Below are positions 17,070 to 25,199 of a stretch of 64,000 nt of DNA, piece by piece. Numbering within the stretch: position 1 is the stretch's first letter; each line of letters opens with the position of its first letter. The notes beneath the pieces are model-generated. The model searched no databases, had not been told where the DNA came from, and saw nothing but the letters and a program-made list of their open reading frames with translations. This DNA is from Fodinibius sp052060035 (GTDB lineage: Bacteria; Bacteroidota; Rhodothermia; Balneolales; Balneolaceae): positions 61,459 through 125,458 of the forward strand of contig NZ_JBPOEA010000007.1 in assembly GCF_052060035.1 (NCBI RefSeq). The letters are read 5' to 3'. The position numbers were made by a program, and so were the translations under genes.

Positions 17070-17969
17070 ATGAAGTTGTGTAAAAGTGTAATGAGTATAG
17101 CAATAGTATCTTTGTGCATGGTCGCTTGCACATCACCTCCCGAGACTATTGATCAATTAGAAAATAAGATCAGAAAGCAGTTAGCTTCTGTTGATGGGGA
17201 GTTTGCTATAGGTTTTAAAATGATTGATAGGGATCGAGAGCTATATATCAACGAGCGGGAGATGTTTCATGCTGCAAGTACCATGAAAACACCCGTAATG
17301 ATTGAGCTTTTTAAGCAGGCTAATGCCGGCAATTTTTCGCTGGATGATTCAATACAGGTTAAAAATGAGTTTCGTAGTATTGTTGACAGCAGTCGCTACC
17401 AGATGGATATCGATGAGGACAGTGAAGGAGAGCTTTATGATCTTGTCGGACAACAGCGTCCCATTCGTGAGCTCATCAATGATATGATTACAAAGAGCAG
17501 TAATCTTGCTACCAATATCCTTATTGAAAAAGTAGGAGCTGGAAATGTTACTAAGACGATGCGCAATTATGGGGCAGATAGTATCAAAGTACTGCGTGGG
17601 GTAGAAGATATAAAAGCATATGAGCGGGGAATAAGTAACCGAACTACGGCTTTTGATGAAGTTATGATTTACGAAAAGCTGGCTCGGGGCGAAGTGGTCA
17701 ACAAGGAAGCATCCGAAACAATGATTGCTATCCTCAAGGAACAAAAATTTAATGAGATGATTCCGGCCCAGCTCCCGAATGATGTAGAAGTAGCTCACAA
17801 AACGGGATGGATAACAGGGGTGAATCACGATGTGGGATTTGTAGAGCTACCTAACAGACAGCGATACGTATTAGTCCTTTTATCTAAGGAAGCAGAAGAT
17901 CGTGAGCAGGTATTGAATACGTTGGCCGACATCTCACGAACGATATATGATTTTGTTCAAAACCAGTAA
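17070..17969 (+). CDS. Class A beta-lactamase-fold serine hydrolase, lipoprotein
   Basis: A 299-residue periplasmic serine hydrolase with lipidation site Cys20 (CMVACTS). All three active-site boxes are present: S70-T-M-K73 in AASTMKTP, S143-S-N145 in place of SDN, and K244-T-G246 in AHKTGWITG. An omega-loop segment LRGVEDIKAYERGISNRTTA keeps a Glu where class A enzymes have Glu166, but the Asn170 position appears to be Ala. It might be a true beta-lactamase or, given its neighbours, a peptidase/amidase for murein fragments. Start is 21 bases after the NlpC/P60 gene, suggesting one transcript. Confidence 0.85.
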   Translation: MKLCKSVMSIAIVSLCMVACTSPPETIDQLENKIRKQLASVDGEFAIGFKMIDRDRELYINEREMFHAASTMKTPVMIELFKQANAGNFSLDDSIQVKNEFRSIVDSSRYQMDIDEDSEGELYDLVGQQRPIRELINDMITKSSNLATNILIEKVGAGNVTKTMRNYGADSIKVLRGVEDIKAYERGISNRTTAFDEVMIYEKLARGEVVNKEASETMIAILKEQKFNEMIPAQLPNDVEVAHKTGWITGVNHDVGFVELPNRQRYVLVLLSKEAEDREQVLNTLADISRTIYDFVQNQ

Positions 17970-17985
17970 CTCAAAAATATATTAG

Positions 17986-18975
17986 ATGATAAAGGTAATA
18001 CAGTTGGGGCTTGGACCCATCGGGCAGCGGTTAGCCCGATATTTAGTTGAACGAGATGGAATACAAATTGTCGGGGGCGTAGACCCCGATCCTAAGAAGG
18101 TTGGCAAAGATGTGGGAATTCTTGCAGGTTTCGAGGATTTGGGTATCCCCATTTCGCCGACGCTGGAGGAATGTTCTGCAACTGATAGTGCTGATGTAGC
18201 AGTGATCTCGACCGTCTCGTCCCTACAGAAAATGGAGTCTCAGATTAAAGAGGTTGTTGACTATGGTTTAGATATAGTATCAACATGCGAAGAGCTTTCG
18301 CATCCTTGGCAAACACAGCCCAGAATTGCCCAGAGCATTGATGAGCATTGCAAACAAAAAGAGGTTGCTTGTATTGGAACGGGTGTAAATCCGGGTTTTT
18401 TGATGGACTATCTGCCTTCTGTATTGACATCCGTTTGTCGAGAGGTAAGCCAAGTCAAAGTAGAGCGCGTGCAGGATGCACGTCCCCGCAGAAAACCGTT
18501 CCGGGATAAAATTGGTGCCGGGCTTACAAAATCTGAATTTGAAGCAAAAAGAGATAAAATCCGTCACGTTGGATTAACTGAGTCAGTCTATTTAATTGGC
18601 GATGCGATGAATTGGGAGCTGAACAATGTCAGAGAAAAAATGATGCCGATTTTGACTGAAACCCACATCAAAACAGAAAGCGGAACAGTTGCGAAAGGTG
18701 ATGTTGCAGGGGTTCGTCAAATCGCCCGTGGCTATCAGGGAGATGAGGAAGTAATTACCTTGATATTTGAGGCGGCTGTTGGTATTGAGGATTCTCATGA
18801 CAGTATTCAAATAACCGGAACACCCAGCTTTACCTCCAACATTGCAGGTGGCATTAATGGTGATATTGCCACTTCAGCTATTATTGTAAACGCCTTACAA
18901 TCGATCACTCAAGCTGCGCCGGGTCTTAAAACAATGCTTGATATCCATGCTCCGGCATATTTCTCAAATTTGTAA
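17986..18975 (+). CDS. Diaminopimelate/2,4-diaminopentanoate dehydrogenase-like oxidoreductase
   Basis: A cytoplasmic 329-residue NAD(P)-dependent enzyme. The N-terminal Rossmann domain has IQLGLGPIGQRLARYL, then GVDPDPKKVGKDVG, as in DapB-related and 2,4-diaminopentanoate dehydrogenases. IGTGVNPGFLMDYLP followed by RVQDARPRRKPFRDKIGAG matches the second domain of that group, and GTPSFTSNIAGGINGDIATSA closes it. The family deaminates or reduces diamino acids. Lying 16 bases after the serine hydrolase and beside murein-peptide enzymes, it may process diaminopimelate or a related product; the exact reaction is inferred. Confidence 0.75.
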   Translation: MIKVIQLGLGPIGQRLARYLVERDGIQIVGGVDPDPKKVGKDVGILAGFEDLGIPISPTLEECSATDSADVAVISTVSSLQKMESQIKEVVDYGLDIVSTCEELSHPWQTQPRIAQSIDEHCKQKEVACIGTGVNPGFLMDYLPSVLTSVCREVSQVKVERVQDARPRRKPFRDKIGAGLTKSEFEAKRDKIRHVGLTESVYLIGDAMNWELNNVREKMMPILTETHIKTESGTVAKGDVAGVRQIARGYQGDEEVITLIFEAAVGIEDSHDSIQITGTPSFTSNIAGGINGDIATSAIIVNALQSITQAAPGLKTMLDIHAPAYFSNL

Positions 18976-18994
18976 TAATACAACACTGTATTGC

Positions 18995-19408
18995 ATGAAA
19001 ATGATAGAAAAAGTTACAGCCGTATCAATTTTATTTTCATATTATTTTAATAGGATGCAAAACAGCTCCCAAACCAGAGTTTAAGGTTCATCAGAAGCCG
19101 ATACAGTTTGATTCTGCACGGGCTCAGCTTTCGCAGCAATTGGAATCGAAAATGTAGGTACGAAAGATAATCGACTGACCGATGATCAATTGCATACAAA
19201 TGTTCGGCTTATCAAGAATTTATCAGAAAAGCACAACATCCAATACTTGATAGGTCATTACGAATACCCCAGGTTTGAAAGAGACCCGCTGTGGAAATAA
19301 CGCGATGACAAATACCGGACCGAGAAAATTGATCCCGGCCGGGAATTTATGCAAGAGCTTTGCCAGCGTGTATCAGACTTAAAGCTTAAGGGGGCCCCTA
19401 AACTCTAA
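18995..19408 (+). pseudogene. Decayed N-acetylmuramoyl-L-alanine amidase lipoprotein (Amidase_2 type)
   Basis: Remnants of one gene lie in at least three broken pieces. A start and signal-like segment at 18995 shifts frame before a lipobox IGC (Cys at 19056-19058) followed by KTAPKPEFKVHQKPIQFDSA. That frame ends at a stop near 19154. From 19142 another frame reads GIENVGTKDNRLTDDQ, HNIQYLIGHYEYPRFE and PLWK, hits TAA, then continues RDDKYRTEKIDPGREFMQEL to a final stop at 19406. These are the C-terminal motifs of Amidase_2 enzymes (LIGHYEY with the zinc-ligand His, and DPGxxF). Most of the catalytic core is deleted. It follows the dehydrogenase by 20 bases, in operon position. Confidence 0.8.
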
Positions 19409-19411
19409 AAA

Positions 19412-21055
19412 TCATTTCTTATACCCGGGTCCATGAACTATGCGCCCCGGCGTTGCCCCTGTATGTTCGCCATCCTTTAGTACATGTGTGCCATTGACGA
19501 ATACGTGTTCTATGCCCTCGGCATATTGATGCGGATCGGTATAAGTAGCTTTGTCCGTAATAGTTTCGGGGTTAAATATGACTATATCGGCAAAATGTCC
19601 TTCTTTGAGATATCCGCGCTTATCAATTTTTAGATTAGTTGACGGCAATCCTGTCAGTCGATGGATAGCTTCTTGCAATGAAATAACTTGTTCATCTCGG
19701 ACGTACTTACCTAATAAGCGAGCAAAAGTTCCATAGGTTCGCGGATGGGTACTGGATTCGAGAATGTCACCTTCGGCAGCTACCGAGCGTGCATCCGAGC
19801 CAAAACTCATATACGGTTGCTCAATTTTACGCTCCACATTTTCCTCCGACATCACAAAAAAGACCGCGCCTATATCGCCGCCATTTTCAATTAGCAGATC
19901 AAGGATGGTTGGGATAGGATCAGTGCCCCGCCGTTCGCTCACCTCAGTGAAGCTTTTACCGTTGTATTTTTTAAGTGAATCTACCTCAAATTCGAGTAAT
20001 AAAATATTATCCGGCGATCCGGCTAACTGATAGAAGTTTTCCCAGTCGGTTTTGGAGCTGCTCATTTCGGCTTCAATTTTGTTCCGAGTATCAGGGTCTT
20101 TTAACCGCTCTATAAAATCAGCTGTAGAACCTTCTTGCGCCCAAGGAGGGGTTGTGGCATCAATGCCTGTGGATGCGGCCGTGTATGTGTACATATTTGC
20201 CGAAATGTTGTGATCGAGTGCCCTGAGTGAATCGACTTTTTCAAGTACCGTATTGAGCTTAGACCAGTTTTGTTCACCGGCTGCTTTCAGGTGGTAGATC
20301 TGCGCGTCGATGTCAGCCTTAGTAGCAATTTCAAAGAATTCATCGGTCGCATCTAAAAGGTTATCACCTTCACTGCGAATATGAGAAACGTAGGTGCCGT
20401 TATACTCAGCAGCCGCTTTGGAGAGTGCAATAAGTTCATCCGTGTCAGCAAACCATGCCGGTGCATAAATCAGTGAAGAACCTAGGCCCATGGCGCCTTC
20501 CTCCATCGCTTCGCGCACGAGTCCTTGCATCTGGGTCAATTCCTCATCGGTGGGAGCACGGTCCTCTCGTCCGATAACATTTACGCGAATAGTTGTTGCA
20601 CCTACAAACGAAGCTACATTTGGGCTTACCCCCTGATCAGTTAAGTATTCTAAAAATTCGCCAAGTGTCTTCCATGGCTCCCCATCATGCATCTGTTTAT
20701 TAAGGGGCCCCATGGACGAGCCTTCACCAAAAATTTCGAGCGTTATGCCTTGCTTGATATCACTCATTGACCGGCCGTCGTTAAGCAGGCTATGATTGGC
20801 CCAGCTCAGCATGTTGATAAATCCCGGTACCACAGCTTTTCCTTCCGCATCAATAGTTGTTGCAGTTGATGCAGATTCAAGATCACCAATGGTGGCAATA
20901 GTATCATTTTTAATGCCAATATCAGTGGTCGTTGGTTTATCACCTGTACCGTCATAAACGATTCCGTTTTTAATAATCACGTCATAATCTGAGGAACAAC
21001 CTGCTATAATAAGGGTAGTTGCAAAGATTAAAAGATAAAATAATTTTACGCGCAT
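19412..21055 (-). CDS. N-acyl-D-amino-acid deacylase-like amidohydrolase, lipoprotein
   Basis: A 547-residue exported protein with lipidation Cys20 (TTLIIAGC). It has the amidohydrolase N-terminal sandwich (DVIIKNGIVYDGTGDKP) and the D-aminoacylase hallmarks SHIRSEGDNLLDATDEFFEI, AQIYHLKAAG, then GSDARSV and HPRTYGTFARLLGKYVRDE, ending with HFADIVIFNPETI. D-aminoacylases remove acyl groups from D-amino acids. The usual HxH metal-binding pair after strand 1 is missing: GFINMLSWANHS stands in its place, as in a Bacteroidota subgroup I recall with the same text. Activity may therefore differ. It is convergent with the amidase remnant. Confidence 0.82.
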   Translation of the reverse strand: MRVKLFYLLIFATTLIIAGCSSDYDVIIKNGIVYDGTGDKPTTTDIGIKNDTIATIGDLESASTATTIDAEGKAVVPGFINMLSWANHSLLNDGRSMSDIKQGITLEIFGEGSSMGPLNKQMHDGEPWKTLGEFLEYLTDQGVSPNVASFVGATTIRVNVIGREDRAPTDEELTQMQGLVREAMEEGAMGLGSSLIYAPAWFADTDELIALSKAAAEYNGTYVSHIRSEGDNLLDATDEFFEIATKADIDAQIYHLKAAGEQNWSKLNTVLEKVDSLRALDHNISANMYTYTAASTGIDATTPPWAQEGSTADFIERLKDPDTRNKIEAEMSSSKTDWENFYQLAGSPDNILLLEFEVDSLKKYNGKSFTEVSERRGTDPIPTILDLLIENGGDIGAVFFVMSEENVERKIEQPYMSFGSDARSVAAEGDILESSTHPRTYGTFARLLGKYVRDEQVISLQEAIHRLTGLPSTNLKIDKRGYLKEGHFADIVIFNPETITDKATYTDPHQYAEGIEHVFVNGTHVLKDGEHTGATPGRIVHGPGYKK

Positions 21056-21153
21056 ACGGTTTCGTTTTTCATTAAAAATTTGTTAGCTATGTTATCGGTT
21101 TTTTGCTTTTAAAGCACGCATGTATGGTTAATCTAACAAATGGGGACGGTGTA

Positions 21154-22536
21154 ATGAAATTAACGGTTGTTAAATCTTTTACCATGCTGGTTATTGCTGC
21201 TCTGTTGGCGGGGGGATGTAAATCTTCTGAATCGGTCTTGGAAAACGAGGAATCAGAAAAGGATATGCCGGTATCCGCACTGGCAACGATGATTGATACC
21301 TCGCAGGTATTTTCGGCCAACTTAACCGGCTTTGCGCTGTACGATCCGGAAACCAATGAAATGATTCACAGTCAAAACGGAGATCGTTACTTTACACCGG
21401 CCTCGAATACCAAGCTTTTCACCTTTTATACAGGATTGAAATTATTACCGGATTCGCTAAAAGGATTGGAATACGAAGTGCGTGGCGATTCGCTGATTTT
21501 CTGGGGGACGGGTGACCCATCGTTTTTGCATCCCGACTTTGGCAATGACAAAGTCTATGAATTTTTAAAAAATAGGGAAGAAAAGCTCTTTTATTCTGAT
21601 TCTAATTTTGACGATGAGCTGTTGGGACCGGGATGGTCGTGGAGCGATTATCAGTACTATTATCAGCCGGAAAAAGTACCGTTTCCCATGTTTGGAAATA
21701 TTGTCCGGTTTACCATTCAAGAGATCGAGCTGCGTAAAATTGCCGAAACGGACAGCGGATTGGCGGTATCTCCTAAATATTTTCAGTCATTTATAAAGGA
21801 GAATGAACATCGAGATGATTTTATACACCGTGGCATGATGGATAACACTTTTTTGTACAAGCAAGAAGCTGACACGAGTACGTATACCATTGATAAGCCA
21901 TTTCACTATAGCCCGGACTTATTTGCAAAAATGTTGTCGGATACGCTCGGTAAAAAAGTTGAATATGTGGATACTGAGCGTCCGGAATCCCCCAAAAAGA
22001 TATACAGCATAAAATCGGATACTGCTTACAAGCGCATGCTGCAGCCAAGTGATAATTTTATTGCCGAACAGTTGTTGTTGGTTACGGCTTCCGAGTTGGG
22101 GATTCCGCTAAACTCGCGAAATGTTATCGAAAAGATGAAAAAAGAGTATTTGGAAATGTTACCACAGGAGCCTCAGTGGGTAGATGGTTCGGGACTATCG
22201 CGCTATAATATGTTTACTCCTGTATCGATGATTCGACTGCTGGAGGCAATTGATACTGAATTTAGCAATAATGAAAAGTTATATCATCTGCTTCCTGCGG
22301 GAGGTGAGCGAGGGACTATCCGTAGTTGGTATGCCCCGCGTGATGAAAGAGAAGAACCCTACGTTTTTGCAAAAACAGGAACGCTGAGTAATAATCACTC
22401 TCTTAGTGGATATCTGTTAACCAAAAGCGGTAAAAAGCTCTACTTCAGTTTTATGAATAATCACTATGTGGGATCTTCATCCATCGTAAAAAAAGAAATG
22501 GAGAAAGTGCTGTGGTATATTCATAGTACTTTTTAA
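21154..22536 (+). CDS. dacB: D-alanyl-D-alanine carboxypeptidase/endopeptidase (PBP4, S13 family)
   Basis: Cleaves the terminal D-Ala or D-Ala-mDAP cross-links of peptidoglycan in the periplasm. The 460-residue lipoprotein starts MKLTVVKSFTMLVIAALLAGGC. Motifs: S84-N-T-K87 in TPASNTKLFTFY, S299-D-N301 in QPSDNFIAEQL, K407-T-G409 in FAKTGTLSNNHSLSGYL. Spacing between SxxK and SxN is large, as in S13 enzymes with inserted domains. An upstream start at 21103 would add 17 residues before a proper signal peptide, so ATG 21154 is used. It is divergent from the D-aminoacylase gene, and the two may share a regulatory region. Confidence 0.92.
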   Translation: MKLTVVKSFTMLVIAALLAGGCKSSESVLENEESEKDMPVSALATMIDTSQVFSANLTGFALYDPETNEMIHSQNGDRYFTPASNTKLFTFYTGLKLLPDSLKGLEYEVRGDSLIFWGTGDPSFLHPDFGNDKVYEFLKNREEKLFYSDSNFDDELLGPGWSWSDYQYYYQPEKVPFPMFGNIVRFTIQEIELRKIAETDSGLAVSPKYFQSFIKENEHRDDFIHRGMMDNTFLYKQEADTSTYTIDKPFHYSPDLFAKMLSDTLGKKVEYVDTERPESPKKIYSIKSDTAYKRMLQPSDNFIAEQLLLVTASELGIPLNSRNVIEKMKKEYLEMLPQEPQWVDGSGLSRYNMFTPVSMIRLLEAIDTEFSNNEKLYHLLPAGGERGTIRSWYAPRDEREEPYVFAKTGTLSNNHSLSGYLLTKSGKKLYFSFMNNHYVGSSSIVKKEMEKVLWYIHSTF

Positions 22537-22568
22537 GTGCCCCGGATATTTGGAAGTACCTTTAATAA

Positions 22569-23912
22569 TTACTCAAACAGTTTTTGGTGGATATCCCTGA
22601 CTACGGGAAGAACCTGATCTTTATCGACTACAAGATTGAGGTTCCCTTTTGCTCGACTGTATGAAATTAAATTTTGTGGTACGTTATTGACTTGAGTGAG
22701 AATATTAGTAACCAAAGATCTGTCGTTACTACAGCCTACCAGGCTGATGATTCCCTGCTGGTCTAAAACGTCTACTGATCCATACCCTTTAAGTTGTTCA
22801 ATGACTTCATCAAGGTTAGCACCATTTTCGATGCCGATAGAAACTGAGGCCTCGGTTGTTGTTACCACATCTACCGCCAAGTGGTGCCACCGGAGAATGT
22901 CAAAAACCCCTGCTAAGAATTCATAACCCATCACGGTTTGGGATGATGTTACTGTAACTATGGTACAATTTTCTTTATAGGTGATGGCTTTAACCGGTCC
23001 TACACGGGTAGATTCGGAAGAAATGCGGGTACCGGACTTGTCAGGATCAAAAATATTTTTCACCCAGACCGGGATCTGTTTTTGGGATGCCGGTTTTGTC
23101 GTAGAGGGATGTAGTACCTTGGCACCAAAATAAGCGAGCTCTGTTGCTTCTTGGAAACTGAGTTGAGATATGGGTTTGGCATCCGGTACAAAACGGGGAT
23201 CACAGGTGAAAATGCCACTCACATCAGTCCATATTTCAATGGCTTCAGCATTAAGTGCTGCCCCGATTAAGCTTGCTGAATAATCAGAACCCTCGAATCC
23301 CAACGTAGTGGTATGGCCGTGGTCATCTATCCCATAATAACCGCCCATAATGGGAACCTGTCCATTATCAATTATCTTTTTCAGGGATGCAGATTGGTTG
23401 GCTATATAGTCCTCATTGGGATTAGCTTTCCCAAAATCTGAGTCTGTGCGGATGATATCGCCAGCATCGACCCAGCGGGTGGAAAGTCCTACAGTTGAGG
23501 CACACTGGGCAAATAAATAAGATGAGAGCTGCTCCCCAACAGAGGCTATTGCATCTTTCTTTTGGGCGGTTAGCTCCTGCTCACTGTTGATGGTCTTAAG
23601 TTGGGTTTCCAGCCCATCTGAAAGTTCATCAATCCGGTTGTTACAGTTGTCTAAGACAGATGCGTCGTTCGGGGATCCATCAAAGAAATCTTGAATTATC
23701 TTTTTGTGTCGGTGGTTAATCTCTGAAGCAATACTATAGGATTCATCGATATCATCAAGGGCCGTTCTTGCCGCTTCAATGAGCTTGCGCGTTGTTCGAG
23801 ATGTAGCAGAAACAACCACAAAAGGGGATTCATAACGTTTAATAATATTGACAACCTGTTGCCAGGTCTGGGCATCACTCATTGAAGTTCCGCCGAATTT
23901 AAGAATACGCAT
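22569..23912 (-). CDS. lysC: Aspartate kinase (LysC/aspartokinase III type)
   Basis: Phosphorylates aspartate, the first step toward lysine, diaminopimelate, threonine and methionine. The 447-residue monofunctional enzyme has the kinase domain (ILKFGGTSMSDAQTW, then TTTLGFEGSDYSASLIGAAL and AYFGAKVLHPSTTKPAS) and two C-terminal ACT domains from about residue 300 (ENCTIVTVTSSQTVMGYE, and GIISLVGCSNDRSL) for feedback control. It resembles the LysC/MetL-ThrA clade more than the Bacillus alpha/beta type. ATG 23912 gives the canonical N-terminus. It is convergent with dacB. Confidence 0.93.
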   Translation of the reverse strand: MRILKFGGTSMSDAQTWQQVVNIIKRYESPFVVVSATSRTTRKLIEAARTALDDIDESYSIASEINHRHKKIIQDFFDGSPNDASVLDNCNNRIDELSDGLETQLKTINSEQELTAQKKDAIASVGEQLSSYLFAQCASTVGLSTRWVDAGDIIRTDSDFGKANPNEDYIANQSASLKKIIDNGQVPIMGGYYGIDDHGHTTTLGFEGSDYSASLIGAALNAEAIEIWTDVSGIFTCDPRFVPDAKPISQLSFQEATELAYFGAKVLHPSTTKPASQKQIPVWVKNIFDPDKSGTRISSESTRVGPVKAITYKENCTIVTVTSSQTVMGYEFLAGVFDILRWHHLAVDVVTTTEASVSIGIENGANLDEVIEQLKGYGSVDVLDQQGIISLVGCSNDRSLVTNILTQVNNVPQNLISYSRAKGNLNLVVDKDQVLPVVRDIHQKLFE

Positions 23913-23993
23913 CAAACTGATGTTTTATGTTGATAAATTTGTGTACGGACGTAATAAATTGGGTATCACTAATATCACACCCCAAACTTTAGT

Positions 23994-25049
23994 CTACTGT
24001 AGCGAAGACAGTTGGTTAAATCCTTTGCGTTCAAGAAGTGATCGCTGTTCTCTTAAAAACTCTTTTACTTGGTTTATTGGGATGGCTTGTGTGATACCAT
24101 AATTAATGCGGGATTTTTGTGCTACATATACAGAATCGGAGTAGGGGCGTGTAATTCTTGAATACGTATCTTCATTGGGCCGGGGTACTAAGATGTTTTC
24201 GCGGCTTACGGTAGATGAACTTGCCATTCCCACCCATTGGAAGGATTCAAAATTATCGTTGCTGGCTAAAATCAATCCCCCGCTGATACCCGGATTGAAA
24301 ATGGCGTCGGTAACAAAAAAGCGGTCATTCCAGCTTTCTGAAGAACTGGCTAATCCCCGGGTGACTATGGGATAACTTTTGGGAAATCCTAACACGTATA
24401 TCAGTGATCCCAATTGCAGAAAATCACTGTTACCCGCTCTAATCGATAGGGGATAAAGGTCCAGATTGCTAACTTGTTCGAATTCTACATTTAAAAGCGC
24501 CAAATCTGAACGGGATTTGGTAGCTATAACTTCGAAGGGTTGTAGCTCTGAAGAAGTGTATACAAGGTTTGTTTGGTTTCTCTTAATACTGATAGATTCT
24601 ATATAAGTATCCTCAGGAATATCCGCCCCTTCGTAATAGGTGATCATGGTATCAGGGAAAAAAACCGTGTGATGACAGGTAACCAGCAGTGAGTTTTGGT
24701 TATTGCGACCGAGAATAATGGCCGTTCCGCCCGTACTCTCTTCTACAGAGGTTTGGGAGGTAGCAATATCTTTTGGATTGTTGGTTTTGATGTCGGCCAG
24801 TGTTATCGCTTTGCCACTAAATTCAAAGTTGTTATAAAATCCGGTAGAAACGATACGAACAACCGACTGTTGGGCATTTTTTAACTTGGAACTGATATCT
24901 CGATGTGGGAATGCAGAAGTATAGTATTCAGAATATTCCGTTTTCTGTTGACGAGACGGTTCTGTAGAAGTTGATTGCTGAGAGCTGCTACAGAAAGTAA
25001 GTGTTAGAGCAATTGTAAATAGGGATAATATTGCCAACAAATTTTTCAT
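23994..25049 (-). CDS. Trypsin-like serine protease domain lipoprotein
   Basis: A 351-residue exported protein with lipidation at the Cys of LTLTFCSSSQQ. A chymotrypsin/trypsin_2 fold is recognisable: SVVRIVSTGF, catalytic His in LLVTCHHTVFF, Asp in KSRSDLALLNVEF, and Ser in NPGISGGLIL, preceded by LGSLIYVLGFPKSYPIVTRG. This is DegP-like in the protease part, but no PDZ domain follows; instead the C-terminus is a short helical stretch. Target unknown; envelope quality control is a reasonable guess. A 14-bp palindrome lies 22 bases upstream of the start. Confidence 0.82.
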   Translation of the reverse strand: MKNLLAILSLFTIALTLTFCSSSQQSTSTEPSRQQKTEYSEYYTSAFPHRDISSKLKNAQQSVVRIVSTGFYNNFEFSGKAITLADIKTNNPKDIATSQTSVEESTGGTAIILGRNNQNSLLVTCHHTVFFPDTMITYYEGADIPEDTYIESISIKRNQTNLVYTSSELQPFEVIATKSRSDLALLNVEFEQVSNLDLYPLSIRAGNSDFLQLGSLIYVLGFPKSYPIVTRGLASSSESWNDRFFVTDAIFNPGISGGLILASNDNFESFQWVGMASSSTVSRENILVPRPNEDTYSRITRPYSDSVYVAQKSRINYGITQAIPINQVKEFLREQRSLLERKGFNQLSSLQ

Positions 25050-25071
25050 AGAGTAGTTGTTTTAATTATGA

Positions 25072-25085
25072 GCAACAGCTGTTGC
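25072..25085. promoter_or_regulatory. Perfect 14-bp palindrome upstream of the protease gene
   Basis: GCAACAGCTGTTGC is fully self-complementary and lies 22 bases before the protease ATG, a position suited to an operator. No regulator is assigned. Confidence 0.4.
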
Positions 25086-25199
25086 AATTATATCATACAA
25101 GCAGTTCTACTGCATTGTACTATTAATTTTACAAAAACTGCTATCCATTTTTAAAACGGATGGGAAAAATGGATTAGTATATTTTAAACTTTTTGAGTT

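Noticed and set aside
17349..17828. Minus-strand frame of 159 codons opposite the beta-lactamase-fold gene
   Set aside because: Antisense shadow; the plus-strand gene has all active-site boxes and the shadow has none.
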